A stretch of 64,000 bases of DNA from Blastomyces gilchristii SLH14081. Taxonomy: Eukaryota; Ascomycota; Eurotiomycetes; Onygenales; Ajellomycetaceae. The notes under the pieces are model-generated. The model had not been told where the DNA came from, made no database searches, and worked only from the letters and a program-made list of their open reading frames with translations. The DNA lies in contig NW_003101681.1 in assembly GCF_000003855.2 (NCBI RefSeq), positions 4,569,359-4,633,358 of the forward strand, written 5' to 3'. Positions 1 through 12,008 of the stretch are shown one piece after another (the first letter of the stretch is position 1; each line of letters opens with the position of its first letter). The position numbers and the translations under genes are program-made.

Positions 1-909
1 TAAATAAGAACAGAAGCTTCTGGAGAAGTGAAAGTTTCTTTATTCGATAGACGCATGATTGAAAATGGGCCAGGCGTTTGATGTTGCTTTTATTTTATTT
101 TACTTTATTTTATTTCGATTCTTGTCTTCGTTTTTCGCGCTATATGGTGGTTTTATCCTCTATAATTTCGACCTGTTTCCATTCCTATAATTTTTCTCCA
201 TTTTCCTATTTCTCTTCTTTTTTCACCCTCCCCGTATTTCTTCATCCCAATATTTCTTACTTCTTCCTTCTTCTCGTTCATACGGAGGTAGTTGCTTTCC
301 GCCCTTCTTTTTTCAATCTCGACATAATTTCTCTATATCAAAAACTGAGATAAGAACTGTTGTATTGCAGTACTTGCTATGTCCGAGAATATTTTAACCG
401 AAAACAGGGGCCTTTACGCCTCGCGTTCTCATACGAATGCGAAGATATAAAATTTATTTAGTTAGATGACAGTAGAGGACGCAAATGACAAATGAGCCAG
501 ATCTGGATTTCCGCAATCATCCTAATGGAACTCCGGACTGTCTCATCCGTTTCATGCTCCGTGCTGTTTTTCTTGCTCATGAGCCTGAACATGAATGTCA
601 GTGTTTGGGGGGGTAGAGGGATGTGTTGGAGCTGGACCTGAATGACAAGGAACATTATTGGTTTCGAATTGCGCATCTTCTTGATATCAACCTTTTTTTT
701 TGGGTCGCAATATGTTGCTTATGTCACAGATAACTGAGTTAACTAAGTATGCAAACAGTGCAAACAAACCCCCTGTTCCGGCCAAATGGCCAAATGGAAC
801 AACAAAGCTACCTGTCGACAGCAGCTGCATTTATTTATTACTCTTCACCATCTACAAACGACTAACTCTCAATCCCACGACATCGCATGAGGCCCGGCCC
901 ATTGTAACA
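1..909. other. Intergenic, upstream of the p24 gene
   Basis: No gene can be supported here. The longest open frame (78-353) is a run of Phe, Ser and Leu codons from a pyrimidine-rich stretch and has no domain-like pattern. The last 100 bases before 910 presumably hold the promoter and 5' UTR of the p24 gene, but I see no clear core motif. Confidence 0.6.
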
Positions 910-1935
910 ATGCGGTTACATACAGTTGCACTCAGCCTGCTGGCCTACGGGTTCACCCTCGTCTCCGCAACTGCCCTGACATACAAGCTCGATGCGAGTG
1001 AGAAGGCCTGCTTCTATTCGTATGTCAATGAGCCGCCGGCGAAGATTGCATTTTATTTTGCGGTTAGTATACATTCGACAGCTTTTTAAAAATGGTGTCT
1101 GGGATAAAGGGGAATTTTGGGTCATTGGGTTTTGAATCGTTAGCTTGTCGTAGCAATGTGCATCATATGAACTGCCGACTAACTTCTGTGTGATATTTTC
1201 TTTTCTTTTATAGGTACAATCTGGCGGTTCCTTCGATGTCGATTACTCAGTGGTTGGTCCTGGCGAGAGGGTAATTGTCGACGGACACAGAGAGAGACAG
1301 GGCGACTTTGTCTTCAGCGCAGATACCGCAGGCGAGTACCGGTTCTGCTTTGACAATGAGATGTCAACTTTTGCGGAGAAGATGGTGGACTTTGAGATTG
1401 CGGTATGTTTTTTGTTCCCCGCATCTTTCACACTATGTATGCGTGTAAGAGCTTGCTGGACCTTGTTATACCTAACCGTCATGCGCTTCGTTTTTCCCTT
1501 GCTACAGGTCGAGAATGAAGAAAAGACCAAACTCCCCGCGAAGCAGGGGGCGCCTCCCGAACAAGCGTCTGCACTCGAAGAATCCATCTTTAAGATCTCA
1601 GGCCAGCTGGCGACAATCAGTCGAAACCAGAAGTACTTCCGAACGCGCGAGAACCGCAATTTCAGCACTGTCCGCAGTACCGAGCAGCGAATTTTCAAAT
1701 TTAGCGTTATCGAGGGTTTGATGATGATGACAATGGCCGGATTGCAGGTGTTTATTGTTCGGTTCTTTTTCCAGGGCGCGAGGAAAGGTATGCCCTTTCG
1801 TCTTCTACTACTTCTCCCTTCTTTCAATGGCTTCAAAGGATTATCTCCCCAAAGTAGTGAGCCATTGTCATTCTTTTTCCAAATATAGAATTGCTAATAC
1901 TCGATATTTGTTGCTTCTCTTTAGGCTACGTATGA
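910..1935 (+). CDS. p24 (emp24/gp25L) family cargo receptor
   Basis: Type I membrane protein of the p24 family, which cycles between ER and Golgi in COPII/COPI vesicles and selects cargo. I read four exons, 910-1062, 1214-1402, 1508-1787 and 1925-1935, with donors GTTAGT, GTATGT and GTATGC and acceptors TAG, CAG and TAG; they join to 633 nt (210 aa). The protein has a signal peptide (about residues 1-21), a GOLD domain with the two family cysteines (ACFY near residue 33 and RFCF near 85), a coiled-coil stalk, and one membrane segment (VIEGLMMMTMAGLQVFIV). The short tail has FF (COPII signal) and ends RKGYV. That last residue group comes from an 11-base final exon, so annotation without it would lose the C-terminal trafficking signal. 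The tail suggests the Erp2/3/4 branch (endosomal cargo receptor P24 in fungal annotations), but I cannot fix the paralogue. Confidence 0.93.
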
Positions 1936-3938
1936 TATAGCGGCTATCGGCGGGGATCTTTTTTCTTTCTTGTTTGAATTGACTTTACATTCAGCGACAG
2001 GACGACATGGGCTTTTCTTATATTAATTTATGGTATAAATGAGAATGAATTTGTTCATATTCATATATTATTGATAGTTCGGCTGGCACGCAGAATCTGT
2101 TATAATGATAGAGCCTCATTTAGTTTATAAGGGTCTCTACTACTTTTATTATACCTGTCCGATTAAATCCTCGTTGCAATTGTCATGTGTGTGTTGGCTA
2201 GTTATTTATTTATATATTTTACTCTTAAATTACCGTACAGGCAAGCTGGATTTTCCATTTCTGTGGCATTGTGCAACCTTCTCCCTCCCTGCATGTGAAG
2301 ATCGAGATTTATTCTACTCCGTTAACATCATGAATGGATCATTGTGGCGCAGCAATATAATCACGTGATAGTGTGTTGAGGTTGGATAATGATGTCATGA
2401 TGAGGTCGCCTCATCGACTGCAAACCAACCTCACCTTGAATGTTCAGGTGGTGACCAGTTGTGACTATCAAAAAAGGCCAACAATGCATATCCTATCCAC
2501 TAGTTACCTGGCTAATAGACATTACATTTTTTATTATGGGTTCAAGACTCCAATTCCAATTGTCATTGTGGTGAGTGTGGGTCTTTGGATAGAGTCGAAA
2601 CCAGAATGTCAATCTTGCAGGCGGCTAATCATATATAATGTAGGATCACAAGTGCTCTCTTTTGCTAAGGGTAGTTTGTTATATACGTTAACCTTGAAGC
2701 CTCTCCACCGCGCGGGTCTTAGGGTTTTTAGCTACTATAACGCGTTCTATAGCAATGAATAGCACGTGGCGAGGCCTTTGACCGCCATCCTGCAGTTTGG
2801 TTGCATACGAGACTACTTGCCCCGCAAGAAGATCAGATAACAGGATATTCAACGAACTGGGTTACATACTTCCGTTCCTGGACGTCATACTTGTGGAGGC
2901 CAACATATCCTTGACCTCCGCACACTTGGCATTTTATCACTGTTGGTCTCCTGCCTGCATGGGCTATCAGCATGCGTGCATATAGTAGTGAAGAATACGA
3001 AGTACAGGTGGGGAACGAAGGACGCAACCGTACTAGATTCTGAATTTTTTGTTAACGGAAACCGATACCTTGGTTTGACAAGCCAGATTATCAAACTATA
3101 TCATCACCGGCCCGTTGGTGACGACATAGCTCTCGAATATTTTTAACCCACCAGTGTATTTCTACTCATATAATTCTATTAAGTCCTAGGGTTTTCTTCT
3201 TCTTTCTAGATCAGTTGCGCAGCACACACAGCGATATCATTCGGTAAGTGGTTGTCAAAAATTTTTTCTCATTCTTTTCTGACGTTGAGGACATCTATAT
3301 AGGTGGATTTCCCCAGGATTCACCGCCATGGTTTAGCTGGTACCTTGTGCAGATATTTTCCCTCTGCCTGTAGTGATATCACTTCTTCATTCCTCATTCC
3401 TCATTTCTCATTTCTCATTTCCTTTTTTCTTATACCCTACGATATTTTCGCTTAGGTCTTTTCCATTGATACCCTGACGCCCAGCCATTTCATAACCTAC
3501 TTCATGCTCTACCTGCTTTTTGTGGGCCATACTTCCGGCATTTATCCACGCACTGGATATTCCGGTGAAGCATATTCTTAGCTTTTTCGCCTTATGCAGG
3601 ATTTCTTATTTTTGAGGCCTTATTATAAGAGCAGGATGACCTGGCTAAATTCTCTCCAGCGCCACTCCCAACCTATTGGGCTTGTGTGGAAGTTGTGAGG
3701 GACTATCATTTATGGCCTTCTCAACCCCTTAAACAATAACCATCCACAACAGCTTCCCGGCTTATAGTGCTGCATTTCTCTTATATGTTACTTATTGATC
3801 TTGGACTATTTGGCCCTGATGCTTCTATATTCAGTAAAAGAACCAAAATCTCACAAATCACAAAGCATCTAACAGCACCTATTTCCATTCTCTCCCGCAA
3901 CCTTCCCCCCCCCCCCCCAACTATCCATCCTTTTTCAT
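1936..3938. other. Intergenic, 2 kb without a supported gene
   Basis: Several short plus-strand frames (2105-2368, 2373-2762, 2797-2985, 2943-3146) open by chance in AT-rich sequence. They have no domain-like composition, no plausible splice joins between them and no Kozak-like start. The part from about 3200 to 3938 may be a long 5' leader of the small gene at 3939: it is pyrimidine-rich and has a 12-base C run near 3907. Confidence 0.5.
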
Positions 3939-4232
3939 ATGCAGGATTATATGCGCTCGTCTATGGCAGGATCACATCCTGCCTCGACGGAGCGTCATCG
4001 ACAATCTCCTGCGCGCCAAGATGACGCTCCCTCCTCCATCATGACCTCCGACTCGCTCCACGAGGCACAAACGTTGGAGGATTACTCTAGAATTATGCAC
4101 CGGCATACACAGCGGCAGATCGAAAGGCTTCCATCAGTAGTTGGCCAAGACGGTAGCGATCGAAACGGGGACACTGGCCGCTCGCCGCGGGTCAGTCAAC
4201 ACAACAAAGAACAGTCAAATCTGTCATCTTGA
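3939..4232 (+). CDS. Small hydrophilic protein, unknown function
   Basis: A 97-codon frame rich in Ser, Arg, His, Gln and Asp. The core around residues 37-60 (SDSLHEAQTLEDYSRIMHRH) looks like a charged amphipathic helix, and both flanks look disordered. This composition resembles real short fungal proteins more than random frames. It has no recognisable domain, signal peptide or membrane segment. The start ATG follows a C-rich run and a second ATG lies four codons downstream. It could be the first exon of a longer gene. I do not recognise it and treat it as a hypothetical protein. Confidence 0.42.
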   Translation: MQDYMRSSMAGSHPASTERHRQSPARQDDAPSSIMTSDSLHEAQTLEDYSRIMHRHTQRQIERLPSVVGQDGSDRNGDTGRSPRVSQHNKEQSNLSS

Positions 4233-4584
4233 TAGGCGGGGGAACCATTAAATTTGAAATTACGGAAAGAAGAAAACGTCCCATCCGGGAGATGATGGCA
4301 TTGGATATGTCTTCATCAATTTATTTGGGCATGCTTTTTTTTTACCTTCATACATCACGCACATTGACGTCTTCGTTTGCATGCCATCGCTGTCTTTTAC
4401 CCTACCTAGGGAATGCTCGATTTCTAAAGGGCTTCAAAACGCGTTAGCCCTCTGCACCTAGTCCCATCCAACATTGGTAGATGGAGCAATGTGTACAAGG
4501 TATTGGTTACGCGCACATGAGATTGCGTTGTAGATCTATGACTAACTTCGTCCGCTTTCTTTTCTTTCTTTCTTTTTCCTTTTT

Positions 4585-4615
<31 letters not shown>

Positions 4616-5297
4616 GTATTGACATTGACGCTGGGCACATATTTCCAATTTGGGGTTCTTACAGCGTTATCTACAAATTTCTCTAAAAGAAACATGTAGC
4701 GATCTACCATCTATTTCATTTGGCTTCGAATTTCAGATCATCGCTTAGGGCCTTATATACTATAGTCTGATTTAAATATGCTTTGTTTTCTACTCTACCG
4801 TTTATATTCGTATTCCGTTTCCACCAACGATGGAGTACGTACATATTTATAATGTCATCCGAAGGGCGCGACCATATTTACATGGAGTCCTAGTGATATG
4901 CAAATTGTTCCTCATATAAATGGCAGAGGGTTGACCAATACACCCGCTAAGTTCAAGCTCGCAGATCTAGACGATACTGAATCGCAAAATAGGAGACAGT
5001 AAATCTTGCCCATCATCCAGGTAAGAGTCACCAATAATGCTTGAAAAGCATTCATTACATGTGAGCAAAAACATCATTCCCATTCTACCGCATCTCCTAA
5101 TCCGTTTGCCAAAAGTCATACATTCCTGAAACCCAATCAATATCGACGACGATCTCGTATCCTGCATTCCCTTCCACACACTAGGAAAAACCACAATAGT
5201 AGGGCTCATCTGCTCACCTCATCGACGCTACTGCCCACAGCCGGAAAATTCCCTTGATGTGACGTCATTGAGGCCACATGCAAGTAATAAGCATGCA
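4233..5297. other. Intergenic with T-rich tract
   Basis: No gene supported. A tract near 4559-4615 moves from TTTC/TTTCC repeats to a long T homopolymer; apparent frames on both strands across it (4424-4648, 4481-4699, 4507-4710) are low-complexity artefacts. The rest lies downstream of the minus-strand pseudokinase gene and probably holds its 3' UTR. Confidence 0.55.
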
Positions 5298-7241
5298 TCA
5301 CTCAATTTTGGCAATCTTCTTCAGCGGGACAACAACCCGATTGTAAAATTCCAATGCTGGGTGCCAATCAGTAAAACCCTCAGTTGCAGTAGCGGCAGCA
5401 ACGGTATCAGCCGCAGCGTTCTTGCATATTGTGCTATCGACGACATCATTGTGCTGATCAGCGTACTCCAAACACCATTTTACAACATCAAAATATGGGG
5501 TGCCAACGCGGAACGCCAACTCACGGTCCGCTCGCGAGATCACACGTCGTCGAAGCTCTAGCGCTTCCGGCCGCTGGAAACGTTTCATACTGGAGGAAAG
5601 CTGTACCGCAGTAGCGGGGTTGCTAATAGCTAGAGTGGTAGTGGTGGAGGACCGGATTTGTGTCGATGACGATATCGACGCTGGAGCGGACTCAATGGGC
5701 ACCTTCGCATCTAGGAAAGACGAAAGAGGTACCCACCACGCGATCTCTGACAGAACCAGCCCAAACGAGTAGATATCGTAATCAATCCGGTATCCCTGGG
5801 CCGCCTCACCCTGGTAGTTCGGGTGCCTGTAGATCACTGGCCTGATGTCGTCATGGAACTGGTTTTTGTCAATTGTTTGTGTCTCCGTCTCCTGGCGGGA
5901 GTAATGGAAACCTGCAACGAGCGGTGACAAGAGCAAGCTAGAGTTGATACCGGGCGACAATGGTTCCCTTTTGCTGTTCGACTTCCCTCCATACAGGGCT
6001 GGAAAGACGATATTTTCACTTCGTATATTCTTGTGCAGCCAACCGCTGCCGTAGAGCTCGGACAACGTAATGGCGAGCTTGCTGGCGAGACAAAGTCGCG
6101 TTTCTAATGGTGGGCGCAGTTTCGATTCTAGCAGTGCGAGGAGCGATACTGGTTGGGCCAAGACCGCATTCGGGGTAATCATTGGTATGCCCGTGATTGG
6201 AAATTTAAAGACTATCCACCAGCAAAGGTTTGCCGGATCGTGAATAAGTCCAATTGCCTGTAAAGTTTGAAAATCTGGAGATTTGTGCGCGCTTAATAAG
6301 AGAACGAGACGGTTCACTCTCATTGTTAGAATCTGCTTATCTTGCACGGATATATCACTACCATAGGACTTCTTTTCCAGCAGGACATATTCGCTGGGTT
6401 CGATGCTTTTAGCTATGAAACGGCTCTGCCCATGATATCCAGGAGGAATCGAGAAATCGTTCAGCGTCAAGGGGCTGAGAGCTGCCGGGCCGGAGCGTGT
6501 CGTTACAGGCCGCCCACCTGCCAGTGCTTTTCGCTCCACCAATGCACGAATTGATGAAGTCTGTGGCTCTTGTCCAAGAGCATCTCGGATCCACTGAAGA
6601 GACCCATTGTCATTGGCATTCCCCACAAAGACAATATCAATTCTTTTCCGATCTTCTATTAAAGATCTCTGTTGGGTTTCTGAAAGTAATTGATTGAGCT
6701 TTTCGACGTGTGATTCGAGGTCGGTTATCAATTTCTGAAACTGCTTCCTATCCCGAACACCCCATCGCAGTCGTTTTGCCCGCCCGACAGGTCGGCCTAC
6801 CTCAGATGCATGGGACTGCTCATTTCCATTTATTTCTTCACTTTCTCCTCTAACATCGAGTTTAATGCCACTCGCTCGAAGTGATTTTCTCATCTTGGTG
6901 ATGAATCGCTTCACTTTGTCAGGTTCCAGCGCTTCGGACTGGGAGGCACAAAGTCCATACCTCTCCCGTAGCTCATCCGCATTTTCAAATAGTTGGCCAA
7001 TCACTTTTAATGTTCTTTCCACGATTTCGTAGACGGGAAGTAAGCCGGGAGAGAGTTCGCCCTCCTCCAGGCCAGCATTTTTGGCCCATGTTTGGAAACG
7101 GAAGCGTTCAAGTTCGAGTTGGAGGATTAAGTCTTCTGAATCTGAAGCGTAGTGTAGTGTGTCTTGGAATATGTGCCACGCATGGTCTGCGCCTTGATAT
7201 GCGAGGAGAGTCAATGCAATAATCGAGCCTGGGTCGAGCAT
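5298..7241 (-). CDS. HeLo-type domain protein with C-terminal pseudokinase
   Basis: An intronless 647-aa protein. I start it at the ATG at 7241 (MLDPGSIIAL), not at the upstream in-frame ATG at 7292, because the family begins with this hydrophobic helix. Residues 1-130 show the pattern of fungal HeLo/prion-inhibition-and-propagation domains (QLELERFRFQTWAKNAGLEE, then a helical segment ending RERYGL). The C-terminal half is kinase-like, but the catalytic loop reads LHKNIRSENIVF, so the HRD Asp is Asn, and the DFG region reads VAGFHY, so the metal-binding Asp is gone. An SFG segment (YDIYSFGLVLSEIAWW) marks the F-helix. I infer a pseudokinase. HeLo domains in other fungi act in membrane-permeabilising cell death and allorecognition; that role here is family knowledge. 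It is divergent from the kinase-ankyrin gene at 7805. Confidence 0.85.
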   Translation of the reverse strand: MLDPGSIIALTLLAYQGADHAWHIFQDTLHYASDSEDLILQLELERFRFQTWAKNAGLEEGELSPGLLPVYEIVERTLKVIGQLFENADELRERYGLCASQSEALEPDKVKRFITKMRKSLRASGIKLDVRGESEEINGNEQSHASEVGRPVGRAKRLRWGVRDRKQFQKLITDLESHVEKLNQLLSETQQRSLIEDRKRIDIVFVGNANDNGSLQWIRDALGQEPQTSSIRALVERKALAGGRPVTTRSGPAALSPLTLNDFSIPPGYHGQSRFIAKSIEPSEYVLLEKKSYGSDISVQDKQILTMRVNRLVLLLSAHKSPDFQTLQAIGLIHDPANLCWWIVFKFPITGIPMITPNAVLAQPVSLLALLESKLRPPLETRLCLASKLAITLSELYGSGWLHKNIRSENIVFPALYGGKSNSKREPLSPGINSSLLLSPLVAGFHYSRQETETQTIDKNQFHDDIRPVIYRHPNYQGEAAQGYRIDYDIYSFGLVLSEIAWWVPLSSFLDAKVPIESAPASISSSTQIRSSTTTTLAISNPATAVQLSSSMKRFQRPEALELRRRVISRADRELAFRVGTPYFDVVKWCLEYADQHNDVVDSTICKNAAADTVAAATATEGFTDWHPALEFYNRVVVPLKKIAKIE

Positions 7242-7804
7242 TGTCGTCGGGAACGGAAAATATATATATATAAAATGCCAGACTAGCGCCACCTGCAGTG
7301 TTCCGACGACCCTATTTCGACGTCAAACGTTCAACCTCACTTCGCTTCAGTTATTGCATTCAGCTGTATAGATCACATTGTGTGGGAATTGCCAACTCAT
7401 TTATTAACGTCTTCTATCTATTAGGATGGCATTCAGCCTTCTCTCCGCCAAGGATGAACACGCTTCTTATTTCAGCCTCGTGCTGGCCAGAACAGACTAT
7501 CTGTGCTGCCACGCTGCGGGGAAAAAAAAATACACCCTCGAGGGCTTGTCACTGGTGTGGGTTTCACGATTGCATTCGGTGGGCCGGTTCATAAGCGAGA
7601 TGGCTTGGAGGCGCTTTCATGCGTGGGCTCTTGAGGCTGAATAGAGAGTATGCTTTGGAGGGGTAAGGCCGCATTTTAAAGGTGTCCAATACATATATAC
7701 ATTGAGCGGAAAACGAAGAGGATGGGAGATAAATAGAAGAGGTTGCTGATATCCCATGTGTCGATTTTTGGTGACATTAATTGGGTTTACTGCATCGGGC
7801 TATC
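7242..7804. promoter_or_regulatory. Divergent intergenic region between two kinase-like genes
   Basis: 563 bases separate the start codons of the minus-strand HeLo-pseudokinase and the plus-strand kinase-ankyrin gene, so both promoters must lie here. A TATA-like run of alternating AT lies at 7261-7271, only some 20 bases upstream of the pseudokinase start codon, which is closer than a usual TATA position. Short open frames inside (7298-7594, 7426-7644) have no support as genes. Confidence 0.5.
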
Positions 7805-10800
7805 ATGACAACACTACTCTACGAGTCTGCTTTCACGTCCGAGCCTACGGAAGCTTCCGGTTATAGGACGGAGGCGCAGACGTCAGGCTCCTCTCGGGAC
7901 CCAGAATGGTCGCCTCAGGGAAGTCTTGCATCTTTCATATGCCATGCTTCGCATTTACAGAAAGCACTTCGTACAGATGACTCGATCTTTGTTGATGACA
8001 ACAACGGAATCAAAGCGTTATCCAGGCAGAAAATAGGATCAGGCGCTTCCTTTATCGTCGAACGTGCTGAATGGATAGCCGGAGTTCATGAGAATAATGT
8101 ATCCTTGTCCCGACAATTCTCTAAATGGGGGAAGTATATTGCTATCAAGAGCGTCCGCGAAAGGCCCAATTCAAGGTTGGTAGTTGTATTATTTTATTGT
8201 ATCTTTCGCTTTCATTGACTCTAGATGTTAACATACGACTCCAACCAGTAGTCGGAACAATTGGAGTGATGTGTCCCTTGAACTTCGCGCGTTATTACAC
8301 AAACCGCTGCGATATCATCCCAACATTGTCCATCTGTTGGGATTCGGATGGGGATCATCTGCGGAATCAGATTCTGCATATCCGAAAGTAATTATCGAAT
8401 ATGCCACATTCGGTTCCTTCCACGATCTCCAAGTCTACAGACCCCCACTGCATTTTGCCATCAAACAGAAACTGTGCCATGATATTGCTCGCGGGCTTGC
8501 TATTCTTCACGCATGCGGAATCGTCCACGGCGATCTGAAGCATGAAAATGTTCTTATTTTTGTCAACAAATATGACATCCCTAAAGGGCAGCCATACACT
8601 GCAAAATTGGCTGATTTCGGCGGAGCGGTAATGGATATTGACCAGCGTGACTTGTCATATCTTTCGATGGGAACCTACCCGTGCCAGGCACCTGAATCTT
8701 CAAACCGACTCTCCGCTGATGGAATAAAGCAGACGGATGTCTACTCCTTCGGACTGTTGGTGTGGAGAGCGTTTATTGACGGAAGAAATATTGCAACGGA
8801 ATTGGGACTGGATTCTAACCCTACGGAATCGTCTGAGAGACTGCTCCAGCAGCTAAAACTCAACAATGACATCCTTCTAAAGGCCGTATGCAGTACTCAG
8901 GTTTATGCTTCAGACCATGGAATCAATGAGAACGCACTGGCATTGATCTTATATGTGCTACTGCAAACAATCGTTGTTGACCCAATGGATAGATCTCTCC
9001 CCCGAGCCCAGGCAGCACTGAGAGGTATGCATTTTAGTAAAATTGATTCGTTTCTTCAGGGAGTCGCCGCTGCAAATGACGAAGGAGATAGGATCGAGAG
9101 TATGGAGGCACCGGGTTCTCATGGACTAACCGTTGACAATCTTGGCTTCTTCCTTGGGAACTTGGGCAGCGATTATGATTGCCAAAGAAATACTCCAGGC
9201 CATCGACCAAAAATATCACCTCCAGATATAGCGGAATTTTTATTTGAACCTGATAAATTAAGGACCATTCTTGACTGGACTCAACAACAACAGATCGTCA
9301 GCGACTTCAAGGAGGCTTGCCAGAAAACGAGACCTGGAACCCCCGATGGGCTACAGCCATGGAAAGCTGCATATTATTTGTTCCAATGCAATCTAACGGG
9401 ATTTGGCGTCACATTTGACGAGAAGCAAGCCTGCCGTTGGCTACATGAATCTGCCAATGCAGATGATAAGGGTGATGTCGACTACTGGGCGATGGCTTGG
9501 TTATGGCGTGTTAGCACCGCTCTTTCTGTGCCACCATCTCTTACGCTGGACCAACTGCAAGAGTACATCCGATGGGGCATTATAAGAGGTCATCACAATT
9601 GTATGGAGGATGCAAGAGAAATAATAGCGAGACTGACTAGTATAGATGAACGAGAACGATGGGAAATGATGTTGACGGAAGCTGATTGGGCCAGGAGGAC
9701 CATCGCAGGCGGGGTTGGTATGCCCCATTTTGTCCCTCGAAAATTACGCCGATGCTACAATCTGAATGACACTGTAATCCTTGAAGATCAGATCAAAGAC
9801 GAACTTGGAACTGCATATAATTCCTGTTTACGGAAGAAAGGTTCACATTCTTCTGCGACCAAGAACGCCGAGTCCCCTCAGGTTGAGAAATCCGAGTTTG
9901 ATAAAATCTTTGTCAACCACAAGGGCCACGGACTCCTACATCTGGCTGCAACCTTAGGAAAACTGAAAGCACTTAAGTACATGGTTGAGACATATCTGTG
10001 CTGCATTGATCTTCCAAATAAATCCATGGCTGAATCTCCCCTTGTATGTGCTTGTCGCAGTGGCCATTTTGACTGTGCCATGTATCTCCTCGATCGCGGC
10101 GCTAACGGAGGTGGAACAGAATTTGGTGAAGAAGTACCCCTCCATTGGCTCTGCAGCTTCACTCCTGAGAAGATGACTCCGCTTGCATTAGCATTAGTAG
10201 ATGCTGGTGCTAATATAGAACATGCTACCGGCACAATGCGAAAGGATGTTAGAATGATAAATGCCGACTGGGAGGACAATTTTGGCATTCCAACAACGCC
10301 GCTAGGGAGGGCTGTATTGATGAGAAGTCTTCCTGCAGTGAAGGTTATGCTTGGTCTCGGTGCGAACCCCTTAGCAAAAGTGGGGCATAAAGACAACATT
10401 ACTGTTAAATCGCCGACTGAACTAGCGGCTGTCCTCACTCTTCCTCACATTCTGGAAGTATTGCTCCTCTACATCGATCAAATGCTTCCGGAGAAAAAGC
10501 CCATATTTGACGAGATCGGAATGCTCCAAGCTGCCCATGGAAGATGTATAACTCCATATGATCCGACTACCTTACAAAGTAGGTTGGTCCGTTGCGGTTC
10601 TAGGTATAAGCGGGATATGTTTCAAACTCTTCAGATCTTACGCCGAAGGCACGAAAAACTTCGAGATTGGAGAACTCTGGATTTTGGGAAACGGGTCGAG
10701 GGCATGCAGTTATGCCAGGAGGTGAGGCTGGGGAATGCCGACATTGTGGAGGCACTGTTGGAATTGGGACAAGATCCAAATGGCTCGCCTGACCATAGAC

Positions 10801-12008
10801 CCATTGAAGAGGCAGTTTTGATGAACCATGAAGCCATATTTCGGCTTCTAGTCAACCGTGGCGCAGGAACGGGAGTAAAACGCACTGTTGGCAATGGAAG
10901 ACAGTTCTCTTTGCTCCAGCTATCGGCGAGCCGTCCACGAACATCGCGCAATGGAATTTTTGTTGCAGAGTATCTGATCCGATCTGGGATGGCTATCGAG
11001 CCATTACCAGATGGAAGTCCTTCAAGTGTAGCGCTTGCGATCAAAAACCGCTACTTTGATCTCTCGGATTTACTTGTGGAGAAAGGTGCTGATATTAACG
11101 CATTGTATCAGTTTGATAAGAGGGAAGAGTGGATCACTGTCCTTGGTGAACTTCTTCTGACGCATACGGAGGCCACATTGCAATCAGTGGACTATATCCT
11201 TCGGAAGCTAAATGTCAATTCTAATAATGTGAGTGTTTCGGTCATTTTTCTTGCCCAGTAATGGAAACTAAGTATTACCTAGCCCGCCGGTCAAGTGGAA
11301 TTCATTGTCAACAAAACGCAAAAGCTGAGCGCCCTCCATCTTCTCGCGCTTTGCCCCTCAAACGCGCTAAACGACAGGTCTCAAATTTCAGCCAGGGTTA
11401 TCCAAGCCGTTCTTGCAGCTTTCCACACTACCGAGTGTATTAACTATGTTCACCCTGTTCTAGGGACTGCGCTTTGTATTGCCAGCATTACAGGACACCT
11501 AGAAATGGTGGTTGCGCTTCTAGCCCACAAGGCAGATGCAGAAATCACAATGCGGGTCGATCAGCTAAGCGAAAAGCATATACAAGACCTAGGTTTACCC
11601 AGTACGTGGTCCAATCGGGAATTCCAGATTGGGGAGAGTACTCCCTTGCTTCTAGCACAATTTGCCTTTGAAGTACATCTGTCCGAACTCGAAAAATCAT
11701 CCTCTTTCGAGATCAGTAGCTTATCGAAACTGGATTGCTTCGAGGCCATGGTTCCCTTATTTCAAAGCGCCGGAATATCCGATTCAAATGCAGCCTGGAT
11801 ATCTTTGAGAAACAGAAGGAAGCTCCTCGAGGACCGAATCGGGCTCTGCACCTCGATGGCGCAGTTGAGTCAAATTGACCTTTCAGAGCCTGTGGATCTC
11901 TCTGTGCTGACGGATGAAAAGCCGACGAATTGGAAAGAGGGGGATGAAATGAATCAGGAGATGGCGACAAGGACTATGCTGAAATTTATGAGAGGAGGCT
12001 TCGATTAA
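7805..12008 (+). CDS. Protein kinase-ankyrin repeat protein
   Basis: Three exons, 7805-8175, 8252-11228 and 11283-12008, join to 4074 nt (1357 aa). The first intron has a weak GTTGGT donor and TAG acceptor; the second (54 bases, GTGAGT) has a CCTAG acceptor that keeps phase. The kinase domain keeps its key parts: glycine loop GSGASFIV (78-85), AIK lysine 115, HGDLKHEN with Asp about 218, DFG Asp about 245 and APE about 270, so it is probably active and TKL-like. A middle region (about residues 400-530) with AAYYLFQCNLTGFG and CRWLHESA resembles Sel1/TPR-type helices. The C-terminal half holds about ten ankyrin units such as HLAATLGKLKALKYMVE, some degenerate. This architecture occurs in fungal signalling and NLR-associated proteins; substrates are unknown. 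Confidence 0.88.

Noticed and set aside
1243..1836. 197-codon minus-strand frame
   Set aside because: It is the antisense shadow of p24 exons 2 and 3 and crosses their introns.
4559..4615. Lys-rich or Phe-rich proteins across the T tract
   Set aside because: Low-complexity translation of a homopolymer in several frames.
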